Below are positions 1 through 8,338 of a stretch of 41,032 nt of DNA, piece after piece. The notes under the pieces are model-generated. The model was not told the origin of the DNA and did no database searches. It was given only the letters and a program-made list of their open reading frames with translations. Position numbers and translations under genes: made by a program. Location: assembly GCA_018819285.1 (NCBI GenBank), contig JAHJQM010000025.1, forward strand, positions 1 through 41,032, in the 5' to 3' direction. The stretch's first letter is position 1. Each line of letters begins with the position of its first letter. This DNA comes from Candidatus Omnitrophota bacterium. GTDB taxonomy: Bacteria > Omnitrophota > Gorgyraeia > Gorgyraeales > Gorgyraeaceae.

Positions 1-546
1 AAATCTTGCCTTGACCCCTTGCTTTCTAAGCCTGTCTATAAGTCTCCTTTCTACGGCCATAAAAGCGCATCCATAGTCACGTAACGACACTTTTGTTCTT
101 TTTCTCGTTAACCAATTTGAAACCTTGGAAATCAATCGCCTCTCTAAAGAATCCTTCCTCTTGTATCTCCAACCATTTACAAAATCAAAACCTTTCTCTA
201 TTTTATCTAAAAATTTTGGTATATCACGGGGGTCGTTTTGTAAATCTCCGTCCATAGTGATAATTATCTCTCCTCGTGCAACCTCAAAACCAGCCAAAAA
301 GGCGTAGAGTTGGCCACGATTTTTCTTAAATTTTATAATCCTTACACGCGTATTTTCTATTTGGATATTTTTTATAATATCATATGTTCTATCTTTACTG
401 CCGTCGTCTATAAATATTATCTCATAGCTTTTATTGAGAGAAGTTAATACTTCGCTTGTTCTATGGTAAAATTTTTTTATATTATCCTCTTCATTAAACA
501 ATGGGGTAACTACAGAAATTAAAACTACCTCTGTCTCTATAACCAT
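1..546 (-). CDS. Family 2 glycosyltransferase (polyprenyl-phosphate/ArnC-DPM-like), C-terminus cut by window edge
   Basis: Reverse-strand translation from ATG at 546 gives MVIETEVVLISVVTPLFNEEDNIKKFYHRTSEVLTSLNKSYEIIFIDDGSKDRT...GEIIITMDGDLQNDPRDIPKF..., with GT2 motifs (FIDDGSKD, MDGDLQ.DP). Not in the supplied track because it runs off the edge. Confidence 0.88.
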   Translation of the reverse strand, partial: MVIETEVVLISVVTPLFNEEDNIKKFYHRTSEVLTSLNKSYEIIFIDDGSKDRTYDIIKNIQIENTRVRIIKFKKNRGQLYAFLAGFEVARGEIIITMDGDLQNDPRDIPKFLDKIEKGFDFVNGWRYKRKDSLERRLISKVSNWLTRKRTKVSLRDYGCAFMAVERRLIDRLRKQGVKARF

Positions 547-966
547 TTTTTCACTTTACCTTATAAATATCTATACTGTAATATGTTGAGAAGAGATAGA
601 AACTTTCTGCACAGTAGAACTTATCTTTTAACCTACCAACAAGCATGTACTTGCGGTTCAAAAAAATTTCATAAAAGGTATATTAAACAGAAATGTTGAA
701 ACGGTTCATTTCAGCTAAATTGATACTCTTTTGTTATTATGATACATCTTTTTTCACTATAAAACAAGGGGAAAGTCATCAACTCTACAGCTAATACTGT
801 GCAAGCGGCGTTCAGAAACTGCTCAGATACTATAGTCGAGAATCTCTCCAGAATCTTCTCGACTGTGCTTCCATGTTATGCTCTGAAAACAACTTGAAGA
901 ATACTTGAAGGATGGGTTTAATTTTCTTGTAGATTAAGACTTTTTATCAGGGGATTTTTTGGGTTA

Positions 967-2298
967 TTATAATATCGGCAGATACTTATCCACTTCGTAC
1001 TGGCTAACCTGCGCCTTATATTCATCCCATTCCATTTTTTTATTTCTTATGAAAAACTCGAATAGTTTATCTCCTAGGGTTTCTCTTACTAACTTGCTCT
1101 TTTCCGTAAGCTTTATCGCCTCGTATAAATCTTCCGGCAAGGACTCTATGCCGGCTCTTGCCCTTTCTTCTTCTGACATGTGATAGATATTATCCTCTGA
1201 TGGTTTAGACAGTTTGTATTTTTTCTTTATGCCTTCAAGTCCTGCTGCAAGCATCACAGAAAATGCCAGGTATGGATTTGTTGCCGGGTCAGGGGAACGG
1301 AATTCTATTCTTGTTGCCTTTTCTTTGCCGGGTTTATACATGGGAACTCTAACAAGTGCTGAACGATTCATCTGAGCCCAGCATATGTATACAGGCGCCT
1401 CATAACCGGGCACAAGCCGCTTATAGGAATTGACCCACTGATTTGTCACGGCTGTAGTCTCGTTAACATGCTTTAAAATGCCTGCTATAAAAAACTTGGC
1501 TATTTCTGAAAGATGCGTTTTATCGGCTTTATTAAAAAATGCGTTTTTTGAGCCTTTGAAAAGCGACTGGTGCACATGCATGCCGCTACCGTTTATGCCA
1601 TAAATTGGTTTTGGCATGAACGTCGCGTATTTCCCATGCTGCCTGGCAATCTCTTTTACGACCATGCGGTATGTCATGACATTGTCTGCCATTTTAAGGG
1701 CTTCACAATAGCGTAGGTCAATCTCGTGCTGCGAGGTTGCGACCTCGTGATGCGAATATTCCACATCTATGCCCATATTTTCAAGCATAATCACTGTCTC
1801 GCGTCTCAGATCCTGCGCCACATCAAGAGGTGTTAAATCAAAATACCCTCCCCTATCAAGTATTATTGTATTTTTTGGGTTTTCAAAATAAAAATACTCC
1901 AGTTCCGGCCCTATATAGTAAGTAAACCCAAGATCTTTTGCCTTCTGTAAATTTTTCTTAAACACATATCTCGGGTCTCCTTCAAAAGGACTGCCGTTGG
2001 GTTTCAGAATATCACAAAACATCCTGGCCGAAAATCCATCCTTACCTGTCCGCCATGGAATTAACCGGAATGTTGACGGGTCAGGCATCGCCACCATATC
2101 GCTTTCTTCTATACGCGCAAAACCCTCTATGGAGGAACCATCAAAACCCATACCATCTACCAGCGCTTTCTCTAGTTCGCTTCTTGTGATAGATATGCCT
2201 TTCAAAAAACCCAGGACATCGGTAAACCATAATTTGATAAATCTAATGTTATGTTTTTTTGCTAATTTTAATATATCTTTTCTGTCCTTTGCCAGCAT
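967..2298 (-). CDS. glnA: Glutamine synthetase type I
   Basis: 443 aa; GFDGSSIEGFARIEESDM, NGSGMHVHQSL, RIEFRSPDPATNPYLAFSVMLAAG motifs. Confidence 0.97.
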   Translation of the reverse strand: MLAKDRKDILKLAKKHNIRFIKLWFTDVLGFLKGISITRSELEKALVDGMGFDGSSIEGFARIEESDMVAMPDPSTFRLIPWRTGKDGFSARMFCDILKPNGSPFEGDPRYVFKKNLQKAKDLGFTYYIGPELEYFYFENPKNTIILDRGGYFDLTPLDVAQDLRRETVIMLENMGIDVEYSHHEVATSQHEIDLRYCEALKMADNVMTYRMVVKEIARQHGKYATFMPKPIYGINGSGMHVHQSLFKGSKNAFFNKADKTHLSEIAKFFIAGILKHVNETTAVTNQWVNSYKRLVPGYEAPVYICWAQMNRSALVRVPMYKPGKEKATRIEFRSPDPATNPYLAFSVMLAAGLEGIKKKYKLSKPSEDNIYHMSEEERARAGIESLPEDLYEAIKLTEKSKLVRETLGDKLFEFFIRNKKMEWDEYKAQVSQYEVDKYLPIL

Positions 2299-2300
2299 GA

Positions 2301-2690
2301 CTATCTCCTTTTATATTCACCCGATACAATAGTTTTAATCCCACCCCGAGTATTAAATTCTCCTTTAATATATGCCCACTTTGGTTTGCAAGCCTTTACA
2401 AAATCTTCTATGATTTTATTCACTACGTGTTCATGGAATATTCCTACATCCCTGTAAAAGAGCATATACATCTTGAATGATTTTAATTCTACACAAAATT
2501 TAACAGGCTTGTACTGAATAGTTATATTGGCAAAATCCGGTAATCCTGTTTTTGGGCACACACATGTAAATTCAGGATTTTCCAATGTAATCGTATAGTC
2601 CCTGTCAGGATATTGGTTTTCCCAGACCTCAATCTCTGGCGTTTTTAGCTTGCGTACGTTTTTCTGTAAACCTTCGTAATGAGATTTCAT
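2301..2690 (-). CDS. queF: NADPH-dependent 7-cyano-7-deazaguanine reductase QueF
   Basis: 129 aa; EFTCVCPKTGLPDFANITIQYKP, VELKSFKMYMLFYRDVGIFHEHVVNKI. Confidence 0.95.
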   Translation of the reverse strand: MKSHYEGLQKNVRKLKTPEIEVWENQYPDRDYTITLENPEFTCVCPKTGLPDFANITIQYKPVKFCVELKSFKMYMLFYRDVGIFHEHVVNKIIEDFVKACKPKWAYIKGEFNTRGGIKTIVSGEYKRR

Positions 2691-3400
2691 TTCATTTCAT
2701 GCGCGACTATAATAGCTTCTGCAACTTCTTTCATTGGCTTCCTGTGATCCATGCTGTATTTTTGAATCTTCTTAAAAGAATCTTCTTCTGTAAGAGCTTC
2801 CTGCTTCATCAAAATGCCTTTTGCTTTTTCCACTACTTTTCTTGTCTCAAGCTCTTCCTGTATAACCCTGGTCTTCACCATCAACTCTGTATTCTCTATT
2901 GCAATTGCTGCCTGGTTTGCAACGCTTGTGAGGACATTTATCTCCGTAGGCGTAAATTTATGGGGCTGAGATGTGTAGCAATTCAAAACACCTATAACCT
3001 TCCCTTTGACTGCGAGAGGGACGCATAACAAAGATACAAGCTTTTCTTTCATAGCTATGTCTTTATATTTATACTCCGGTTCTTTTGCGACATCCGCTAC
3101 AACTATTGGTTTATTCTGAAGAACTACTTTCCACGCAACTCCTTCACCTTTAGCCAGAGGCTTTTTATTTATATATTCCTGGCTAATGCTCTGCGTGGCC
3201 CTGATATCTAAATTTTGTTTCTTCTCATCTATGAGCATCAATGAGCAAATCCTGGAATTCATGACTTCTGCAGTAACTGTTACTATAAGTTTCAATATAT
3301 CCTCGAGATACAGATCGCTTGATATAGCCTTGCTGATCTTAGAAATAGCTTCTATAGTATAGTTGGATTTGGATGTTTTTTTCTTTGGTTTTATTGCCAT
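2687..3400 (-). CDS. GAF domain plus ANTAR RNA-binding domain response protein
   Basis: N-terminal GAF-like region and C-terminal KGILMKQEALTEEDSFKKIQKYSMDHRKPMKEVAEAII typical of ANTAR. Start moved from track 3460 to internal ATG (MAIKPKKK). Overlaps queF by ATGA. Confidence 0.85.
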   Translation of the reverse strand: MAIKPKKKTSKSNYTIEAISKISKAISSDLYLEDILKLIVTVTAEVMNSRICSLMLIDEKKQNLDIRATQSISQEYINKKPLAKGEGVAWKVVLQNKPIVVADVAKEPEYKYKDIAMKEKLVSLLCVPLAVKGKVIGVLNCYTSQPHKFTPTEINVLTSVANQAAIAIENTELMVKTRVIQEELETRKVVEKAKGILMKQEALTEEDSFKKIQKYSMDHRKPMKEVAEAIIVAHEMK

Positions 3401-3446
3401 AGATAACCACCCCAACTTCGGAAGACGCCTACGGCGTTTCTGAAGT

Positions 3447-4253
3447 TTATAATGCCACAATAACTACGCCTGCTTCGTCTGCAAGCTTTAATGTCTCTTC
3501 CTTATCTATAATCAATGTCTTTTTAGCCTCTATTGCAAGGCAGCTAGCCTTGACTTCCTGAAGCAGCTTTATCGTATCAGGCCCTATCACAGGCACATCA
3601 AACCTCATATCCTGCCTTGGCTTTGTCACCTTTATAACAACAACGCCTTCCTTGCCATATTTAGCAGCTCTTTTGATTGCCTCATCAGTACCTTCAATAG
3701 ATTCTACTGCCAGGACACTTTTTTCTTTTACTATAACCGATTGGCCAATGTCCAAGCCTGCTATAGTCTTTGCTATCTTCCTCCCAAAATCTATGTCTTT
3801 CAGAATTCTTTCATCAGGCAACAATCTAGTAAGAACACCTTTTTTAGGAAGGCAATCTGATAAAAAAATTATTGAACTTAAAACCCTGATACCTCTAAGC
3901 TCCAGGAGCCTTGCAACAGCCCCTATTATAGAATCTGTTTTTTTATTCCTTATATTTCCCAGTAGAAGCTGCATCCTCTGATCAATCTTTATATTCTTAT
4001 CGAAAAGTAGCTTATGCCTTACCTGGCCTGCCATTATAATAGAGCGTATATTTTCTTCCTTGAGAATCTTTAGCAATTTCTCAAGTTCTCCTACGCCAAG
4101 CCAGTATATTTTACTTACAAATTTTTCAAGCTCTTTTGATGTTTCTTCGTTTATGCCTATAGCAATTACTTCAACGCCTTTCTTTCTGGCGTTCTCGGCA
4201 AATATAATAGGAAATCTGCCGTTGCCAGCTATAAGCCCAATTCTGCTAATCAT
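3447..4253 (-). CDS. lpxI: UDP-2,3-diacylglucosamine pyrophosphatase LpxI (DUF1009)
   Basis: MISRIGLIAGNGRFPIIFAENARKKGVEVIAIGINEET..., C-terminal KPRQDMRFDVPVIGPDTI; next to lpxA. Confidence 0.93.
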   Translation of the reverse strand: MISRIGLIAGNGRFPIIFAENARKKGVEVIAIGINEETSKELEKFVSKIYWLGVGELEKLLKILKEENIRSIIMAGQVRHKLLFDKNIKIDQRMQLLLGNIRNKKTDSIIGAVARLLELRGIRVLSSIIFLSDCLPKKGVLTRLLPDERILKDIDFGRKIAKTIAGLDIGQSVIVKEKSVLAVESIEGTDEAIKRAAKYGKEGVVVIKVTKPRQDMRFDVPVIGPDTIKLLQEVKASCLAIEAKKTLIIDKEETLKLADEAGVVIVAL

Positions 4254-4264
4254 TTTCTCCGTTC

Positions 4265-4303
4265 ATAAGTTGACACTCTGACAATGTCAGAGTGTCAACT
4301 TAT
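4265..4303. repeat. Family A palindrome, copy 1 (lpxA-lpxI junction)
   Basis: ATAAGTTGACACTCTGACA-A-TGTCAGAGTGTCAACTTAT, perfect 19-bp arms. Confidence 0.95.
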
Positions 4304-4309
4304 ATGGTT

Positions 4310-5089
4310 TTATTTGCTGCCCCTGCAAATGCCTCTTTCTGAATTCTTTAAAAAATCAAGGAGATATTTCACTTCTTCAACAAGTTCTATTTCTTTTTTA
4401 ACTTTTTCTATGCCGTTTTTTAAAACGAGTCCTGAATGAAATAAAATCTTAAACGCCTTTTTTAATTCCCGTTGAACTTTCTGAGACATACATGCGCGTC
4501 TAACGCCTACCAGGTTCAGCCCATATACCCTTGCAGGATTTCCGTCGCAGGTAGAAAAAGGAGGGATGTCCTGCACAACCTTTGAACAGCCTCCTATTAT
4601 CGCCATCTTTCCAACTCTTGTAAACTGATGCACTCCTGCAAACCCTCCTAGCACAACTTTGTCTTCCAGTGTAACGTGTCCTGCAAGAGTTCCTGCATTT
4701 GCAATGACACAGTTATTTCCAACCCTGCAGTTGTGCGCAACATGCGAATATGCCATAAAAAGATTCTCATCTCCTACAGAAGTGCTAGTCCCCTCTTCTG
4801 TGCCAGGGTTCATTGTAACATATTCCCTTATAATGTTTTTCTTGCCTATCTTGAGAAATGTTTTTTTGCCTTTATATTTAAGATCCTGCGGCGCACTTCC
4901 TATAACAGCGCTTGTAAATATACGCGTCCCCTCTCCTATTATAGTATACCCTTCAACTGTAGTGCGCGGCCCTACAATAGCCCCTTTTGCTATCTCCACA
5001 TTAGGACCTATAATAGCATAAGGGCCGACTTCTATATCGTCGGCCAACTTTGCTTTTTTATCTACAATTGCTGTGGGATGAATTCTCAT
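4310..5089 (-). CDS. lpxA: Acyl-ACP--UDP-N-acetylglucosamine O-acyltransferase
   Basis: Left-handed beta-helix hexapeptides; MRIHPTAIVDKKAKLADDIEVGPYAIIGP; HVAHNCRVGNNCVIANAGTLAGHVTLED. Confidence 0.96.
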   Translation of the reverse strand: MRIHPTAIVDKKAKLADDIEVGPYAIIGPNVEIAKGAIVGPRTTVEGYTIIGEGTRIFTSAVIGSAPQDLKYKGKKTFLKIGKKNIIREYVTMNPGTEEGTSTSVGDENLFMAYSHVAHNCRVGNNCVIANAGTLAGHVTLEDKVVLGGFAGVHQFTRVGKMAIIGGCSKVVQDIPPFSTCDGNPARVYGLNLVGVRRACMSQKVQRELKKAFKILFHSGLVLKNGIEKVKKEIELVEEVKYLLDFLKNSERGICRGSK

Positions 5090-5108
5090 AATGGTTGATA
5101 AAAAACCA

Positions 5109-5193
5109 CGAATTCCTTAGCTAATTTCGCCTTGCTGTTTTGCTTCGCAAAGCTAAACAGCAGGGCGAAATTCAAAGGTGACAATACATCTTA
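5109..5193 (+). repeat. Family B hairpin repeat, copy B1 (lpxC-lpxA junction, antisense to genes)
   Basis: gaattccttagctaattt-[stem]-aaattcaaaggtgacaatacatctta. Confidence 0.88.
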
Positions 5194-6504
5194 CGCGTCT
5201 ACAAGAGCAAACATCAGATCCGCTTCAGCTACGACCGCACCATCCACAAGCGCCCTTGTGTGTACCTGGCCTGTCCTTGATTTAAGTTTCATGACCTCTA
5301 CTTCTAAGCGCAGTTGATCGCCAGGAATAACTGTTTTTCTGAACTTTACATTATCAAGGCTCATGAAATATGCATACTTGCCCATATTCTCTTTTTTATT
5401 CAGCAGTAATACTCCTGCCACCTGCGCCATTGCCTCAACAATTAATACGCCTGGCATAACAGGCTTGCCTGGAAAATGCCCTGTAAAAAACTGCTCATTC
5501 ATTGTAACATTTTTTATACCTATAGCTTTTTTGTCCACCTCGATCTTTATGATCCTGTCCACCAATAGAAACGGATACCTGTGCGGCAGTATTTTCTGTA
5601 TATCAATGGCATCCAGTGCCCTGCCGCTTGTTTCAACATACACAGCTTTGATGCCGCCGGAATAAATCCTTTCTCTTTGATTATTTATTTTCTCAACCAG
5701 CTGCACGTTCAGAGGATGACCGCTGCGCATCGCAATAATATGGCCTCTGATGTTGTACCCCAGGAGGTATAAATCCCCTAAAAGATCCAGTATCTTATGC
5801 CTCGCGAATTCGTCTTCAAATCTGAGTTTATTATCTATGACCCCGCCTTCTCCTACCACTACAGTATTGTCGTAATTAGCGCCTTTCCCAAGGCCTTTTT
5901 TCCTGAGCTCGTTTACTTCTTTTTCCAGGCAAAAAGTCCTGGCAGTGGAGATTTCTTTTGCAAATGTATTTTCATCTACAGTAAATGATATATACTGCGC
6001 CTTTAAAAGAGGATGTTCATAATTCAACGTGTAAGACACCCTAAAATTATCGTCAGGTAAAACCATTATCATGGCCCCATCCTGTTCAGCCCACAGGGGC
6101 GCTCTTATCTGGTAAATCTTTTTAGGTAGCCCCTGGTCTTCGATACCCACCTTTCTCAAGATTTCCATGAAGCCTGTTGCGCTTCCATCAAGGCCCGGGA
6201 GCTCAGGCCCGTCCGCTTCTATGATTATATTATCTATGCCGAGCGCCCACAATGCGGCCATTAAATGCTCTATTGTGTGGATTTCAACCCCATCGATTCC
6301 GATGGAAGTGCGCCTAGGGCTTTTTTCCTGGCAGATAATGCTACTGATATCGGCCTTGACCATAGGAGAATCTTTTATGTCAATCCTTATGAAATTTATG
6401 CCCGTATTAGTCGGGGCAGGCTTGAATTTAAGGTTAACGTTCACCCCTGTATGCAGGCCTACTCCTTTTAATTCAACCGATTTTTTTATTGTTCTCTGCT
6501 GCAT
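5191..6504 (-). CDS. lpxC/fabZ: Bifunctional UDP-3-O-acyl-GlcNAc deacetylase / beta-hydroxyacyl-ACP dehydratase (LpxC-FabZ fusion)
   Basis: N-terminal LpxC ([44 protein letters not shown]) fused to FabZ ([43 protein letters not shown]). Confidence 0.96.
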   Translation of the reverse strand: MQQRTIKKSVELKGVGLHTGVNVNLKFKPAPTNTGINFIRIDIKDSPMVKADISSIICQEKSPRRTSIGIDGVEIHTIEHLMAALWALGIDNIIIEADGPELPGLDGSATGFMEILRKVGIEDQGLPKKIYQIRAPLWAEQDGAMIMVLPDDNFRVSYTLNYEHPLLKAQYISFTVDENTFAKEISTARTFCLEKEVNELRKKGLGKGANYDNTVVVGEGGVIDNKLRFEDEFARHKILDLLGDLYLLGYNIRGHIIAMRSGHPLNVQLVEKINNQRERIYSGGIKAVYVETSGRALDAIDIQKILPHRYPFLLVDRIIKIEVDKKAIGIKNVTMNEQFFTGHFPGKPVMPGVLIVEAMAQVAGVLLLNKKENMGKYAYFMSLDNVKFRKTVIPGDQLRLEVEVMKLKSRTGQVHTRALVDGAVVAEADLMFALVDA

Positions 6505-6523
6505 TTTGTTCCTCGTATGATTT

Positions 6524-7570
6524 TTAACTTTTGTTGTTTTCTTTAGCTGCGGATTTTAATCGCTCAATCTCTTCTTCCAATTGCTTTACCTTTTTAAATA
6601 ACCCCGGGAGGTTCTGGGTAAATGCATGGATTTTTTTTGCCAGGACATGCGGTTTGGCAGGATAACCTGAAACGCAGGTATTTGAAGGGATAGATTTTGT
6701 CACGCCTGACTGGGCCGCAACCACAACGTTATCGCCTATAGAAATATGCCCGATAACGCCTGACTGGCCCGCAATAGTGACATTCTTGCCTATAGTTGCG
6801 CTGCCCGATATTCCGCTCTGCGCAACTATTATGGAATTTTCCCCTATTGATACATTATGGGCAATCTGAACAAGATTATCTATTTTCGTACCTTTTTTTA
6901 TAATAGTTTTATCAAATCGCGCCCTGTCAATAGTAACATTGGCGCCAATCTCTACATCGTCCTCTATTATTACTGTCCCTATCTGCGGAATTCTATGATG
7001 CACGCCCTGGACTGTAGAGAAACCAAAACCATCGCTTCCGATAACAGTCCCGCCGTGAATGACAACTCTGTTTCCTATGCTTACCCTTTCCCTTATTATT
7101 ACATACGGGTAGATAAAACAGTCTGTGCCAATTTTGGTATGGTGGCCTACGTACACGCCTGCGTAGAGAATAGTATTATCTTTTATTTCTACATTATCTT
7201 CCAGCACAACATATGGCTCTATAGCTACATTCTTTCCTATCTTTGTTTTGTCGCCAATAATAGCTGTAGGATGAATGCCTTTTGGCCTTCTGACATCGTT
7301 TGGCGCCAAAAGAGAAACCATCTTTGCAAACGCCAGAGACGGGTTCTCAGTACGTATAATTGTCTTTTGGGATAGCTTTACATCCCTAGATGTTATAATG
7401 GCTGATGCCTTTGTATGGCCCATAAGAGGAAGATATCTAGAATTCGCAACAAATGTAAGATCTCCCTCTTTTGCCTCTTTGATACCACATATGCCTGTAA
7501 CGATTATATTCTCATCGCCAACTATTTCGCCGTCTATGATACTGGCTATCTCTTTTAATGTCTTCTGCAT
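6524..7570 (-). CDS. lpxD: UDP-3-O-(3-hydroxyacyl)glucosamine N-acyltransferase
   Basis: 348 aa hexapeptide acyltransferase; [89 protein letters not shown]. Confidence 0.96.
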   Translation of the reverse strand: MQKTLKEIASIIDGEIVGDENIIVTGICGIKEAKEGDLTFVANSRYLPLMGHTKASAIITSRDVKLSQKTIIRTENPSLAFAKMVSLLAPNDVRRPKGIHPTAIIGDKTKIGKNVAIEPYVVLEDNVEIKDNTILYAGVYVGHHTKIGTDCFIYPYVIIRERVSIGNRVVIHGGTVIGSDGFGFSTVQGVHHRIPQIGTVIIEDDVEIGANVTIDRARFDKTIIKKGTKIDNLVQIAHNVSIGENSIIVAQSGISGSATIGKNVTIAGQSGVIGHISIGDNVVVAAQSGVTKSIPSNTCVSGYPAKPHVLAKKIHAFTQNLPGLFKKVKQLEEEIERLKSAAKENNKS

Positions 7571-7583
7571 TTAATGAGCACTT

Positions 7584-7614
7584 GGTTTACGGCGTTCTTT
7601 GAACGCCGTAAACC
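7584..7614. repeat. Perfect 14-bp hairpin with 3-nt loop
   Basis: ggtttacggcgttc-ttt-gaacgccgtaaacc. Confidence 0.9.
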
Positions 7615-7650
7615 AACCTCCTATTGTTTTTTCTATGTTTGTGCGAATTA

Positions 7651-7726
7651 ATCCTTGCCATTTTGCGTAGTACATTAAAATAACTGGCTTCCAGTACGTT
7701 CAAATCCCCCGCAAAATGGCAAGGAT
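7651..7726. repeat. Inverted repeat, perfect 17-bp arms
   Basis: atccttgccattttgcg (7651-7667) and cgcaaaatggcaaggat (7710-7726). Confidence 0.9.
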
Positions 7727-7782
7727 AAGTTCGGACTTATGACTTAACGTCGCCCTTCGGACTCCGTAAGTCATGTCCTCAC

Positions 7783-8337
7783 TTATTTGCCTGACACGTC
7801 CTTATATTTATCATTCAATATCTTTATAATTTCGTTCGTGAGATCCATCCCATGATCGCCGTATAAAAGCACTCTGTCATTTACAATAATTGAATATTCA
7901 TTCTTCTCGCCGTATTCTTTTATGACATCACTCATCTCTTTCAGAATATCCTTCACCATATTATCCCTATCTTTTGTAAGGTCTAGTTTTGCTTCCTGGT
8001 CAAAATCTTGTAGAGACTTTATCTTTGCTTCTATATCTGTTTCTTTTTTCTCGCGGCTACTTTTATTCATAAGTTCCAGCTCTTCTCTCATTTTTCTTAT
8101 CTCCTGGACAACCTTCTCTCGCTCTTTTTGTTTCATATCGCCCTTTGCTTCCAGTTCTTTGTCAAAGTCTTTTGTCTTCCGGTATTCATCAAATGACCTG
8201 GATAAGTCGATATAGCCGATTTTACCCTGCGATTCTGCAAAAACATTTCCTGTGGAAAGAAATAAAAATATGAAAGCTAGCGCTAATGCAACTTTATACA
8301 ACTTTATACAACCTCTTGCAGCCTTATGCAACCTCAT
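7783..8337 (-). CDS. OmpH/Skp-like periplasmic chaperone
   Basis: Signal peptide, then GKIGYIDLSRSFDEYRKTKDFDKEL coiled coil; directly after bamA. Confidence 0.85.
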   Translation of the reverse strand: MRLHKAARGCIKLYKVALALAFIFLFLSTGNVFAESQGKIGYIDLSRSFDEYRKTKDFDKELEAKGDMKQKEREKVVQEIRKMREELELMNKSSREKKETDIEAKIKSLQDFDQEAKLDLTKDRDNMVKDILKEMSDVIKEYGEKNEYSIIVNDRVLLYGDHGMDLTNEIIKILNDKYKDVSGK

Positions 8338-8338
8338 A

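Noticed and set aside
4265-4303. TTGACA inside the family A palindrome as a portable -35 promoter box
   Set aside because: No -10-like hexamer lies 16-18 bp downstream in either orientation within the copies.
4659-5098. Long plus-strand ORFs in the track opposite lpxA, rarA, infC and others
   Set aside because: They lie antisense to clearly recognisable conserved genes, overlap each other in different frames and show no recognisable domains; treated as shadow ORFs.
5191-6504. LpxC-FabZ fusion as a novel architecture
   Set aside because: This fusion is already established in Bacteroidetes and other Gram-negative lineages.
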